Of a stretch of DNA of 64,000 nt, positions 1 to 10,289 are shown piece after piece (within the stretch, counting starts at the first letter, position 1; each line of letters opens with the position of its first letter). The notes under the pieces are model-generated. The model had not been told where the DNA came from. It was given only the letters and a program-made list of their open reading frames with translations, and did no database searches. The translations under genes were made by a program, and so were the position numbers. This stretch comes from Castor canadensis. Lineage: Eukaryota; Chordata; Mammalia; Rodentia; Castoridae. Where the stretch lies: contig NC_133386.1 in NCBI RefSeq assembly GCF_047511655.1, positions 173,249,146 to 173,313,145 on the forward strand. The letters are read 5' to 3'.

Positions 1-227
1 AAGTAGTCTTTTTTGGGACAGACTTGGAAACTAGTCACAATTTATATGATATTGTTTCTATAGACAGTATGCATTTTGTTCTAAATGCTAAATAAAAAAG
101 TTCTGGGGGAAGAAATATACAGTTCTTTAATAGACTGATAATAGCCTACAGTGAAGATTATTGCTATGATGAAATTAGGTAAATTACAAACTGCTTCCTT
201 CTAAGGGAAATGGAAGCTTTGTGCAAG

Positions 228-292
228 TGTATGCATGTGTGTGCCTGTGTGCATATGTGCATGTATGTATGTGTGTATGTGTGTGTGTTCCA
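228..292. repeat. Imperfect (TG)n tract
   Basis: About 65 bp of TG/TGTA-type repeat with interruptions. Confidence 0.85.
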
Positions 293-486
293 TTAATGCT
301 ATCAAACCCTTTAATTTTCTAGCATTACAGTAGGATTCACATTCCATGTCCCTACAGGCTTTGCCCACATTTTCCTTTTTCACATAGTTGTTGTTAATAC
401 CTATGATGTTAAGAACAAAATAATTTTCAACCCCAAATTGAACTTTTAGTATTTCATCTACCAAAAGTATCAATCCAGATTAAATT

Positions 487-680
487 TTTTATTCATTTAT
501 TCATTTTTATTAGAATATATTTCTTGTACAGGGAGGATTTATTATGATAATTTTGAACAGTCTTACATTATACATTGGTTAGATTGCCCCCACTATCTCC
601 CTGCTTCGACCCCTTCCCCACCGCACTTACAGTAATTGCAAGAGGTTTCATTGTTCTATTTCATATATGTATAAAATCAT
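487..680 (-). mobile_element. L1 3' UTR fragment
   Basis: TTTTTATTAGAATATATTTC, then CTTGTACAGGGAGG...TTTATTATGA, resembles the antisense of an older L1 3' UTR. A relative lies at 47873-47975. Confidence 0.6.
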
Positions 681-752
681 GCTAAATTAATAATGTTCTC
701 TGAATACTTGACACCTTCAGTGTGGTTTCGTAGTGTTGGTAGTGGTAATTTC

Positions 753-837
753 TTTTTTTTTTCATTTTTCTTTTATTATTCATATGTGCATACAAGGATT
801 GGTTCATTTCTCCCCCCTGCCCCCACCCCCTCCCTTA
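753..837 (-). mobile_element. Very short L1 3'-end insertion with 15-bp TSD
   Basis: Only about 85 bp of the L1 3' end (poly-T, then TCATATGTGCATACAAGG and the C-rich complement of the G-rich 3' UTR tract) sits between identical 15-mers GGTAGTGGTAATTTC at 738-752 and 838-852. This is a severely 5'-truncated L1 insertion on the minus strand. Confidence 0.9.
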
Positions 838-1766
838 GGTAGTGGTAATTTCTTAAGTGAGTTTCAGAGGAAGTGTTTTACAAGTCCCAGATTTCAACTT
901 TACATAAAATGACCCTTATTAAGGGTCATTTACATTTTCTGGTTTCTGTATTGGGGAACTAGGGATATAAAGGGTTAAAATTCGAAATCAATGAACAGGG
1001 AATAATTTTAGTCACAATCAAAGAAGCATTATTTCTGATAGAAAATCTCTCAGAACTAAATCTATGAAAAGACAAAATCATATTCAATGGAGAAAATAAA
1101 GTATTAAAAATCAGAACATAGTTGGATACTTGGAAACTGGAACAATTTAACAGCATTAGTTTCAATGCTTTTGAAATAGTTTATTTTACTTAACTTTTAT
1201 CAAGCATTTTCCATTGAAATTAAAATGATACAGAATAATATTGAAGAGTGTATATATTCCTCTAAGGTTGAATATCAAGTTATTTCTACTGAATTTGCTT
1301 TTATAAGGTGCATGAATCTTTGTCCCTTTATGACTTTAAAGAATTACTTTAAGGAAATTGATGGGTCCAAGGCTATGAATATTTTTGACTCTTGTTACAA
1401 ATGACTTCCCAGAAAGATTGTATCAATTTGTGCTCTATCCACCTTTTGGTGTGTCTTACTCATTTTCACTTGGATTCTAAGATTGAGGATTGCCTTGAAA
1501 AACAATTGGATGGCTCTGTTTCCTAGCTGCCATGTCATAAAATGTTTTGCTCCATCATGCCCTCCTTGCCATGACAGATTGGAATCTCTGCAACCCACTT
1601 AAATGCCAGAAGGTCTTACAAGTCTCAAGTTTCAACCTTACATAAACCTATAGAAGAGGGGTTTCAGATTTGTCTTCTGCAAAGGAACTCTATTGTTGAT
1701 TCAAGCAAAGAAATTCTTAATCTATAGCTGATTGCTAAAGATCAAAAAATAGGAATGAAATAATTG

Positions 1767-1970
1767 TTTTTTGGTGGCATTAGAGTTTGAACTCAAGGCC
1801 TCACACTTGCTAGGGAGGTACTCTACCACTATACAAGCTCTTTTTTGTGCTGGATATTTTTGAGATAGGGTCTCACAAACTATTTTCTTAGGCTGGCATC
1901 GAACTGTGATCCTCCTGATCTCTGCCTCCAGAGTAACTAGAATTACAGATGTGAGCCACCAGTGCCCAGC
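1767..1970 (-). mobile_element. B1-ID composite SINE
   Basis: On the minus strand a B1 monomer (GCTGGGCACTGGTGGCTCAC...) is followed by an ID-type tRNA-derived unit (GTGAGGCCTTGAGTTCAAAC) and a short A tail. Imperfect flanking repeats AATGAAATAATTG (1754-1766) and AATGAGACAATTC (1971-1983) look like the target duplication. Confidence 0.85.
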
Positions 1971-2395
1971 AATGAGACAATTCTTTACAGGATCAGAAGT
2001 ACATATGTTGTCATTTTCTTTTCTTCAAAGAAAAACCTTTCTGTTGTATAGTTTGGTCATTAAAAAGATTTCTTTGTGCTGTAGAATTTCTTCATAGCTA
2101 TCATAATGATTTTGCCCTATAACTCATCCTTGAAGGAAGAAGAGAAGTCATGTGTAGCCAGCATTAAAGAACAGCTGCTGGCTGCAGCTCCTGCTTGAGT
2201 CAAAGGCTGAAGCCATCATGGATAAGGAATAAGAGGTTAGATTGCTTTCCAAAAGTAAAACTCTCCAGTGCTAATGCAAATAAACTTATCTTGAATTTTC
2301 TCTTACTTAATTCAATGGGTTCTTACTTGAAAGAATAAGAAAGCAAATAAGGGTAGGTTCCTGGCTTATTGTATAATTTGCAGACTTCGTAAAGT

Positions 2396-2628
2396 TTTTT
2401 TTTTTTTTTTTGGCAGTATTGGGGTTTGAACTCAAGGCCTCATGCTTGCTAGGCAGGCGCTCTTACTGCTTGAACCACTCTACCAGCCCCCACCTTTTTT
2501 TTTGTGATGGGTTCTTTTGAGATAGGGTCTCACAAACTATTTGCCTGAGCTGGCTTCAAACCACAATCTCCTGATCTCTGTCTCCTGAATAGCTAGGATT
2601 ATAGGCATGAACCACTGGACACCCGACT
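2396..2628 (-). mobile_element. B1-ID composite SINE
   Basis: Poly-T of about 17, then GGGGTTTGAACTCAAGGCC (ID part) and GATAGGGTCTCACAAAC...AACCACTGGACACCCG (B1 part), antisense. The same two-part architecture as the copy at 1767. Confidence 0.88.
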
Positions 2629-3124
2629 CATAACATTTTTTAAGATAGTAAAACAAATGCATGTTGACTGAACTCAGCATAACCCTACATGCTTCTGCAG
2701 CTGCAGTTGCAAAGGGGTATGTTGGAGTTTTGAGTGAGGCTTTCTGAGGGGTTCTTTAACCTTTTCCCTTTGGCTGATTTCCTAGCTAGTGCCATGTTGT
2801 ACAGCTGAAATGGATTTTTTTTCTTCCCTTTGGAGTCTGCTTCCCAAACGCTTGTGAAATCTGTTTATCTGAGCAGATTTTTCTATTCAGCTTTGTGTTC
2901 CAAAGCCTTTTTGCTCTAAGAGGCCTTTCCTTAGTGTCTCCTTCCTTTCTGTGCCCAGGTTGGAAGCTTCCTGGGGTGTACTGTTATTAAGGAAGGAGTC
3001 CTATTCAATCATCAAGACACATTCACTTTTTTACCTCTGGCCCTTCCTTCTTATTCTTTTTCTTCACCGTTTTTCTTCCACACTGTTTTCTCTGAAAAAA
3101 ACTGAAGACTGGGCTGGGGCCTTC

Positions 3125-3612
3125 TGGTGGATTAAATTGCCCCTAATATGACTGTATTTGGAGATAGGGCCTTTAGGGAGTAATTAACATCATAGATGAT
3201 CATAAGGGTGAGGCCCTCATCTAATACAATTATTATCTTTATAAGAAGAGAGATGGAGAGATGCCGGGGGTGGGTACACACAGAGGACAGACCATGTGAG
3301 GACATAGCAAAAAAGCAGCCACCTGCAAGCCAAGAAGACAGGCTTCAGATGAAACACAGCTGCCAACACCTCGATCTTGGACTTTCATCCTCTGATAGCA
3401 TCAGAAATAGCTGTCTGCTGTTTAAACCACACAGTCTGTGGCATTGGGGTTTTTTGTTTGTTTGAGATAAGGTCTCTCTATGTAGTCCAGGCTGGTTTTG
3501 AACTCATAATCCTTATGCCTCAGTCTCTGGGAAGCTGGAATTATAGGAGTGTGCTCCACACCAGGCTTGATCTATAGTATTGTTATGGCAGCCCTAGCTA
3601 TGGATACAGACC
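3125..3612 (+). mobile_element. MaLR-type (MLT1-like) LTR fossil with a nested B1
   Basis: An old solitary LTR whose phrases (ATGACTGTATTTGGAGATAG, ACCATGTGAGGACATAGC, GTTATGGCAGCCCTAGC) are typical of MLT1-class ERVL-MaLR LTRs. A B1 SINE at 3448-3573 interrupts it, so the LTR is older than that B1. No internal coding part is seen; it is degraded. Confidence 0.8.
3448..3573 (-). mobile_element. B1 SINE inserted in an LTR fossil
   Basis: TTTGAGATAAGGTCTCTCTA, then TGTAGTCCAGGCTGGTTTTG and GGCATGAG-like end, is a single antisense B1. It splits the MaLR-type LTR at 3125-3612. Confidence 0.85.
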
Positions 3613-5469
3613 CTATTTACCCATAATTCTGCTAATCTATAGTGACTCCTTCTGGGGATCTTGGCATGTGTTCTGTTTTTCTCACTAATAATCGGTGTGC
3701 AGAAATTTTCTTTCCTGTTGGATGCTTTCATAGGCAATGTAATGAGACTTTGGAAAAGAAGGGTCCGTTTGGCCTTCCATTCATCTCTGAAACCTCACAT
3801 TTCTTAGGGCTTCTATCATGTCATTTAGCAGTTATTTTCAATCCTGCTCCTTCTGTGATAGCAATGGTTTTAATGTCATCTGCCCAATTAACCTGCAGCT
3901 TGCAAGCAGCAGGTTATCATGTTCTGTCTGGCACAATGCTGATGCTTAAAAATGATAGATGGTCAGTTGATTGCTTTAAATACTCAAGTTGGATCCAGGG
4001 CCACAGTGGCCTTGATCTTTTCTGTTTCATAGGTTTAGATGAAAATTCAAGAGTTCACGATGAGGGGAGAGTGGTTTGCAGCTTTCTCCTAACAAATATG
4101 AGTATTAGGAGTCCCTTGTTGTGGTTTCCACATGACATGATATGTTGGTCTGTTGTTTTCCTTGGGGACCTAGAGGCAGATGTAGACAAATAGCAGGTGA
4201 GGAGGAAGAGGCAGGCAGGTCCCAGAGCTGGAAACCACAGCTGCAGAGCTGTAAACAAAGGAGCTATGTTAAGAAAAGCCTGGCATCTGCAGCACTTGTT
4301 TCAGTCTTGCTGTCCACTGGTCACTTTCCTGAACTGTCAGCTGGGCAGGGATAGATGTGAAATGATTCGTGACATGCAAAAGTCACATGGGGAGCATTCT
4401 TTGACATTTCACCAGGTCTTATTGTGGCACATGAAATGATTTTAGATGATCCACAAGATGACCTTAGGTGGGCACACATTAATATTGGGCAAATATTAAC
4501 ATTGAATTGCATTTCCAATACTTTTTCAAATCTTTTATTTGGGGATAAAAGACACTTTTGGGCAAAAGTGTCTGTTTGGTGTTGGTAGGCCTTTTGACAC
4601 TTCTGTATATTCTCACTACTCTTGCTTTCTAACAGAGAACATTTTCCCTTTTTCGATTGTATTTCTTCTACTACCACTTGATATCATATTAAAGTCCTTC
4701 TTTAAATGAATTAATTAAACTAAAAAATGAGTCCTTTTAAGAAAAGTATCAAATAAATAATTTCATAGGTGGTATTTGAACAGGAAAACATATGGGAAAG
4801 TGGTACCCACAGAGACATTATGAGGAGACTAGTAGGGCTTCATATCTACCTCCAACTCCTCCTCCTTGCTGCTACTCTTGAAGAAACTGAGGGCTTTTTG
4901 GGATGTCAGCAGAGAGGCTGAGTGCAGAGTTAGAATAGATTATTAGTGATATCTCGTGTGAAGATGCCCAAGAGGAAGGAGAAGTTGCTCCAGAAGAGAC
5001 TGGTCCAGCCCCATCAGGAGAGGTTGCCAGCAGGAGAGATGGCCCATCTCTATGGATCTCAATCATGCTTGATGCACAGAGAAGGTCTCTGACCAGTCGC
5101 CCTTCTGATAGTCCCCTGGAGGAAACAAGAAGAGCAATGTGAGGGGAATTAGGACAGTGATCTCCAAGGCACATCAAGAGATATGGGAAGCCTGGGACTT
5201 TGAGCTATATCAAAGGGGCATGTGAATTGACAGGGCTGTGGAAAAATAATAAAGCTTGATGTCATGGTTGTTGAACGTGGGGGCCTAACATCATATTTTG
5301 GATCTTTTCCTTTTAATCAATTAAATGGCTATTGTGATGAGGAAGATAGCCTTGAAACAGGGCCGTAAATCCAAGTGTCTCTTGGTTTCTCGTCTGTCAA
5401 TATTTCCACAACAATTGTTGCATATATTTTATACCTCCAACGTAGAAAAAAATAGAAGAAAGACTTGTG

Positions 5470-5808
5470 TAGTGGTTGCTCAGTTTCTATGGAGATTGAT
5501 TTCAGGACTCCCCCCCCACCCCCGTTCATACCAAAATGCACAGATACTCAAATCTCTCCTGCAAAATGGAGCAGTTATTGCACGTAATCCACACTCCCCC
5601 ATATATTTTAAATAATCTCTGTGTATTTATAATCCCTAATACACGTAAATTTATACGAATAGCTGTTCTAGTGTGTTGTTTACAGAATAATGACAAGAAA
5701 CAAAAGTCTGTACCTGTTTGGTACAACCTTAATTTTTTCCCCTGAATATTTTTGTTCACAGTTGGTTGATTCCTGAGATGCCAAGCCTGTGGAATTGGAA
5801 GCAGACGG
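5470..5808 (+). mobile_element. TcMar-Tigger MITE (MER2-like)
   Basis: The left end AGTGGTTGCTCAGTTTCTAT, then GATTTCAGGACTCCCC, and the right end GTTGGTTGATTCCTGAGATG...GCAGACGG followed by TA (5809-5810) are inverted-terminal sequences of a MER2-like Tigger element of about 340 bp. It has no transposase. Confidence 0.75.
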
Positions 5809-6635
5809 TATTTAAAATTCCTAAGCAAAGCAGTTACAAATCTAGGTTGTGCAAATAAGCGAGCTTCTTCATTTTCTGACTCTGTTAGGAATCCCCATTG
5901 AACTTGAAGACCTAGTTGTAGCTGTCATTTCAGATTAATCACCTCCGAATTTTCCTCTCTTTTTCCCCTCTCTTTCCTTAGTGACTCCTTCATTTCAACA
6001 TTAGGGCTCCTGGATGGCAGGTAAGAACCTGGCTGACACCTTCTCAGTGTGGTCTCTGTGGACATCACTCTTTTTTCAAGACTGGTTATCTGACCATGCC
6101 TCTCCCTTTTCCCCCTTGTGAAGGTGAGGTCCTCTCTCATCTGTCTGTGTCATTGTCATCAACGAGCATGTGGTAGGCGTTTCTCAGTTCTCTGATACCC
6201 TGCCTCCTGTACAGTTACTGACTCTCTTGCTGACAGCTTTATGCAGGCATGTTACATCAGAACTATGGGATTTTGCTCACTTTTCAGGATCTACACAGAA
6301 AATCAGAACTTTCTGTCTCAGATCCCAGAACATACTGGGGAGTGGTTCTGTTGTAACCTTCCACCTGTTCCCACCTTGGTCTAAGGTGGATTTTTCACTG
6401 CTCTAACAATACTATAGATTGAGTAGCTTATAAAGAACAGAAATTCATTTCTTTCAGTTCAGGAAGCTAAGTCCAGGGTCAAGGTTTTGGCATCTGGTGA
6501 GGGCCTTCATTCAGTGATAAAATATGATGGGTGGCATCACATTGTGGGAAAACCAAGACAGGGATGACCTTGCTTTTATAACAAACTATCTCATAAGGAC
6601 TCACTCACAGGATGACAATAATTTGTTCATTTCCT

Positions 6636-6848
6636 GCACAGTGACTTGCTCCTGTAATCACAGTTACAAGTGAGGTATGGGTAGGAGGATTGTGGTTCGA
6701 GGTGGTCCCAGGAAAAAAGTGCAATACATTATTTGAAGAATAATTAAAAGAAAAAAAGGCTGGAGCTGTGGTTCAAGTGGTAGAGTGCTTGCCTTGCAAG
6801 TGCAAGGCTCTGAGTTCAAACCCTAGTACCATCACCACTAAAAACCAA
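6636..6848 (+). mobile_element. B1-ID composite SINE (B1 part decayed)
   Basis: The right part is a well-kept ID unit (GGCTGGAGCTGTGGTTCAAG...CAAACCCTAGTACCATC). The left part (CTCCTGTAATCACAGTTACA...GGAGGATTGTGG) is an eroded B1. Plus strand, ending in ACTAAAAACCAAAAA. Confidence 0.8.
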
Positions 6849-6914
6849 AAACACAAACTCCATTCATGAAGGCAGAGCCCAAAGTCTTAATTACCTCTTT
6901 TTTGTTTGGGTGTA

Positions 6915-7062
6915 TATTTGTTTTTTTTGAGACAGGGTCTTGCTCTGTAGCCCAAACTGACCTCAAACTTAGTATATAGCCCAGGCTGGCTTCAACCTCA
7001 CAATCCTCACAATCTTCCTGCAACACCTGGGATGACAGGTATACCCCACCATGACTGGCCTA
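6915..7062 (-). mobile_element. B1 SINE with internal duplication
   Basis: Antisense B1 begins TTTTTTTTGAGACAGGGTC. It contains a repeated segment (TAGCCCAAACTGACCTCAAA, then TAGCCCAGGCTGGCTTCAAC), which recalls the known internal B1 duplication. Confidence 0.75.
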
Positions 7063-7359
7063 ATTGTCTCTTAAAGGCCCTATCTCTCAACACTGCTGCA
7101 CTGGACATTTAGTTTCCAATACATGAACTTTGAGGGCACTTTCAAACTCTGAAGTGGGGTGTTAGGCACGGGTCCCTTCTCACCAGCCTTGTCTCTTGCT
7201 TGGCTTCTCTCCTTTCCTCCATCTTTCCTTCCAAGGAATATTTAATATCCTTGAGACCGGGATTACCTAATTTTATTATTTATGAGATATGCTAAATTCA
7301 GAAAGCCCAGTCTTAGGCATATCAAAACATTTTCTTTTGGGTTTATTTTCTGGGTAATG

Positions 7360-7665
7360 AATTTCAACAGACTAATTACAAATTACTATGAAAATTAGTG
7401 TACAAGTTTTGTAGGAACATAGTTTTTATTTCTCAGGGATAAATGCCCAGGAATGCAATTCTTGGGCTGTATAGTAGTTGCATGTTTTCTAATTTAATAC
7501 ACTTTATAAAAGAACAGTTCCAAATTAACAGAGAAATTGGGAATATTGTACTGATAATCCTCACACATCCTACATTTATTTTCCTCTAGTGATGATCTAC
7601 ATTTGTACAACACATTCACCACAATTCATAAACCAGTAACTTACCATTAGCCATTCTCTTAGGAT
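7360..7665 (-). mobile_element. Old L1 fragment
   Basis: TTTCTCAGGGATAAATGCCC and the following block are antisense L1M-type 3' sequence. The block from 7500 (CACATTCACCACAATTCATA) resembles further L1M 3' UTR. Confidence 0.5.
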
Positions 7666-7667
7666 CA

Positions 7668-8040
7668 GCACAGTAGGCTGAATAATGAGTCCCAAAGATC
7701 AAAGGTCTTACTCCCTGGGTTGTGAAAATGTTACTGATATAACAGAGACTTTACAAATGTGAATCAGGTAAGGATTTCTTGATGGGAAGACTATCTTGGA
7801 TCAACCAGATGAACTCTAGATCTCTAAAAATCAATAATAGTGTCCTTTCAACAGAGAAGGGGAGGAATCATTTAGCACAGGTAGAAGAAGACAGTGTGAC
7901 ACCGATGGAGAGATTAGAGTGAGGTGTCCACTCTGACAGAACAGAAGGAATGCAGCTATACAGGCTGGAAGAAGTAAGGACCTAATTCTGCCCTAGAACC
8001 TTCCAAAATTTAAAGGATGCCAGAGGAATCTAAGATTTCC
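7668..8040 (+). mobile_element. MaLR-like LTR fossil
   Basis: GGCTGAATAATGAGTCCCAA, then GACTTTACAAATGTGAATCA and AGGAATGCAGCTA, resemble a MaLR-class LTR read on the plus strand. Old and degraded; the subfamily is uncertain. Confidence 0.55.
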
Positions 8041-8089
8041 TCTCTATCAAGTTCCCCTTTCTGAAGATTCTAGATTACTAGCTTCTCAC

Positions 8090-8432
8090 ATCTTTCCATA
8101 GATGTTTGATGCATACGCTAGCAACATACATGTTTCTGTATTTCCTGCTATTTTCACATAAATGATAGCATGCGAATTGTCCTGTATTCTGTTCTTTCCA
8201 CTAATAATAACTCAAAGATTATTCTATATAGATATGCTTTTATCATACTCCAGTGACAAGGTGGGTTAGAATTTATCCAATAATAACTGAAGTTGTTCTT
8301 TTTAAAAAAATATTTTGGTATTGCAAACCAGAATTCAGTGAATAATTCTATACATATATTATTTTGCTTTTATTTTACTTGAATATTCTTGATATAAATT
8401 AGTATATGTGGACTTCTAGGTCAAATGGTAGT
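8090..8432 (-). mobile_element. Old L1/HAL1-type fragment
   Basis: The phrase order resembles antisense ancient L1 3' sequence (temperature-marker phrases such as GTGGACTTCTAGGTCAAATG). It is highly diverged, so the family is tentative. Confidence 0.45.
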
Positions 8433-8435
8433 ACA

Positions 8436-8600
8436 TGGACTGAATTATGTCTTCTCAAAATTCACATGTTGAAGCTCTAACCTTCAAAGTGACTATATTT
8501 GAACACAGGGTCTTTAAAGAAGTAATTAAGGTAAAATGAGCTCAGAGATGGTGGGGTCTAACCCAGTGGAATTGGCAAATGTTAACTACATTCAACTCGT
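8436..8600 (+). mobile_element. MaLR-type LTR fossil (5' part)
   Basis: TGGACTGAATTATGTCTTCT, then CAAAATTCACATGTTGAAGC and GTCTTTAAAGAAGTAATTAA, are diagnostic MLT1-like LTR phrases. Only the 5' part is recognisable. Confidence 0.75.
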
Positions 8601-8712
8601 CTCCCCTTACTCATCACAAAAAAGTTACTTTTTAGAAAAATTGAAAAATAAGTGAGAACCAGTAGAATCAAGATAGGCCTTTAAAGATATGGTACAATGA
8701 CACAAAATATTA

Positions 8713-8958
8713 CAAGCTGAATACCCTTACCCAAAATACTAGAAATTTTGGAAATATTTGAACATACATATGAGGTATCTTGAGGTTATTTTCATATACA
8801 CATTATATCTGAAGGTAATTTTATATAATATTTCTAATAATTTTGTGCATGAAACAAAGTTTCATGGGTGGAACTTTCTACTTGTGGTGTCATGTCAACA
8901 CTTAAAATGTTTTTTGGATTTTGGGTTTCTGATTTTTGGATTAGGGATGCTTAACCTG
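8713..8958 (-). mobile_element. Tigger-family MITE with TA target duplication
   Basis: Left end CAAGCTGAATACCCTTACC and right end TTAGGGATGCTTAACCTG are near-complementary terminal repeats, flanked by TA at 8711-8712 and 8959-8960. It is about 246 bp, internally deleted, the same family as 53684-54013 in opposite orientation. The exact subfamily (Tigger7/MER44-like) is from memory. Confidence 0.8.
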
Positions 8959-10079
8959 TATTATTTGTCACTATCTCCAATGTGGAAATAGAGACTCTTC
9001 TCTTCTCTATAATGTAAATGGTAAAGTGGGGTTTCTCGGGACTTGGGAATCATACTTCTTAGGGAATATTTCAGAATATTTTTATAATAAGATAAATATT
9101 TAAATCACACATTAAATTACAAACTTTTTTTTGAAAAATAAATTATAGACAATTCTTCAGTGGCTGAGTTTTGCACAAAAATAGCCAGAAGTTCCTTCTG
9201 CCTTTTCATCTCTCTCCATTGGTTTTTAATTAAAATTTATTAAAAAATTGGCAATTGTTCTCATCATACAGCAAATAAAGCCACAGAGTAACTATAGATA
9301 GAAACATTGTCAAATTAAATTACAATTAAGGCCCCTTTGTTTAAAAAACTATCTCTTTCTCACCCTCCAAAGATTATTGTTAAATTTTGGGAGCCCCCAA
9401 TTCGTAGAGGTTGGAGCAGTTACCTAGTTTGGCTTTTTCTGGAAACAGCCATTGCTACCCTGTGATTAGGTGTTCAGGGTGCTATGTGTACTCTAGACTT
9501 GAAAAAGTTCATTCCCCAATCCAGAAGACTAGCTCTGAGACATTAAGATCAAAGTCATCCTGTATTAAATTTAGACTCTTTGCAGTTAAATAGGATGAGG
9601 AGGCAAAGATTGCCTTTCTGTTTTTGGGAATGAAACACGAGACACCAAATTAGATTTGTCTATTAGGGACTTATGTTTTGGCCATCACTTTTTACATTTC
9701 CAATTTCCCTCATGAAGACATGATCCAAATGCCTTTTCTTGTTTGAGGAATAAAGCCAAGGTATTTATTTTGGGGGACCAGTCAGCAAGAGTAAGACAGT
9801 GAAGCTGGAGTTCCATATTGGACCCTTAACTTTTATAGAAGTTTGGCATGAACTAGGTGTAGGCTCTTTGTCAAATTACTTTGACCTCTTAAGCTTTTGG
9901 TCTTGTTTCCTAGTTTTTTTTTTTTTTTGAATTATAGGGGAATTCTTACAGAGACTGGTGTGGTGGGAGGGTTAGGTAGAGGTGAGACAGATTGAGATAA
10001 CAGAAGAGAGGTTGAGATAAGAGAAGCAAACATGATTCCTTTTTTTTTTTTTAATTTAATGCCTTGGTGTATTAAAGTT

Positions 10080-10109
10080 TAAAATTTAAAACCCAGGTTT
10101 TAAATTTTA
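10080..10109. repeat. Near-perfect palindrome, 14-bp arms, 2-nt loop
   Basis: TAAAATTTAAAACC at 10080-10093 and GGTTTTAAATTTTA at 10096-10109 are exact reverse complements. They are AT-rich and lie next to poly-T tracts about 3.2 kb upstream of RAG1 exon 1. Confidence 0.95.
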
Positions 10110-10270
10110 TTTTTTTAATCTTTTTTATTTTAAGTACAAATGTTCATATTCTGGTTAATTATCAAGAAGAATTCAACGGCAGGACTCCTTTGTAATCAGT
10201 CTGTGAATTTAATAGTTTTTTGAGTTTTTCTAATGGCTTTTCCTAATCCCTCATGGGTATGGACATTTTT

Positions 10271-10289
10271 GCCCACACGGTGGCACTAG
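10271..10289 (+). promoter_or_regulatory. CTCF-like motif
   Basis: GCCCACACGGTGGCACTAG matches the usual CTCF core (CCACnAGGTGGCACTA-like) at about 14 of 19 positions. It is in non-repetitive sequence about 3.1 kb upstream of RAG1 exon 1. By motif only. Confidence 0.4.

Larger units (their letters stand above)
6388..7160 (-). mobile_element. MaLR-type LTR fossil split by two SINEs
   Basis: Antisense LTR phrases (TATAGATTGAGTAGCTTATA, ATCTGGTGAGGGCCTTCATT) run to about 6630 and resume at about 7064-7160 (TACATGAACTTTGAGGGCAC). A B1-ID and a B1 SINE lie between. It is an old MLT1/MST-class LTR, broken. Confidence 0.65.

Noticed and set aside
3642-4193. 183-codon plus-strand open frame, the longest outside RAG and L1
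   Set aside because: No recognisable domain, no splice or promoter context, and composition is ordinary AT-rich flank; likely chance.
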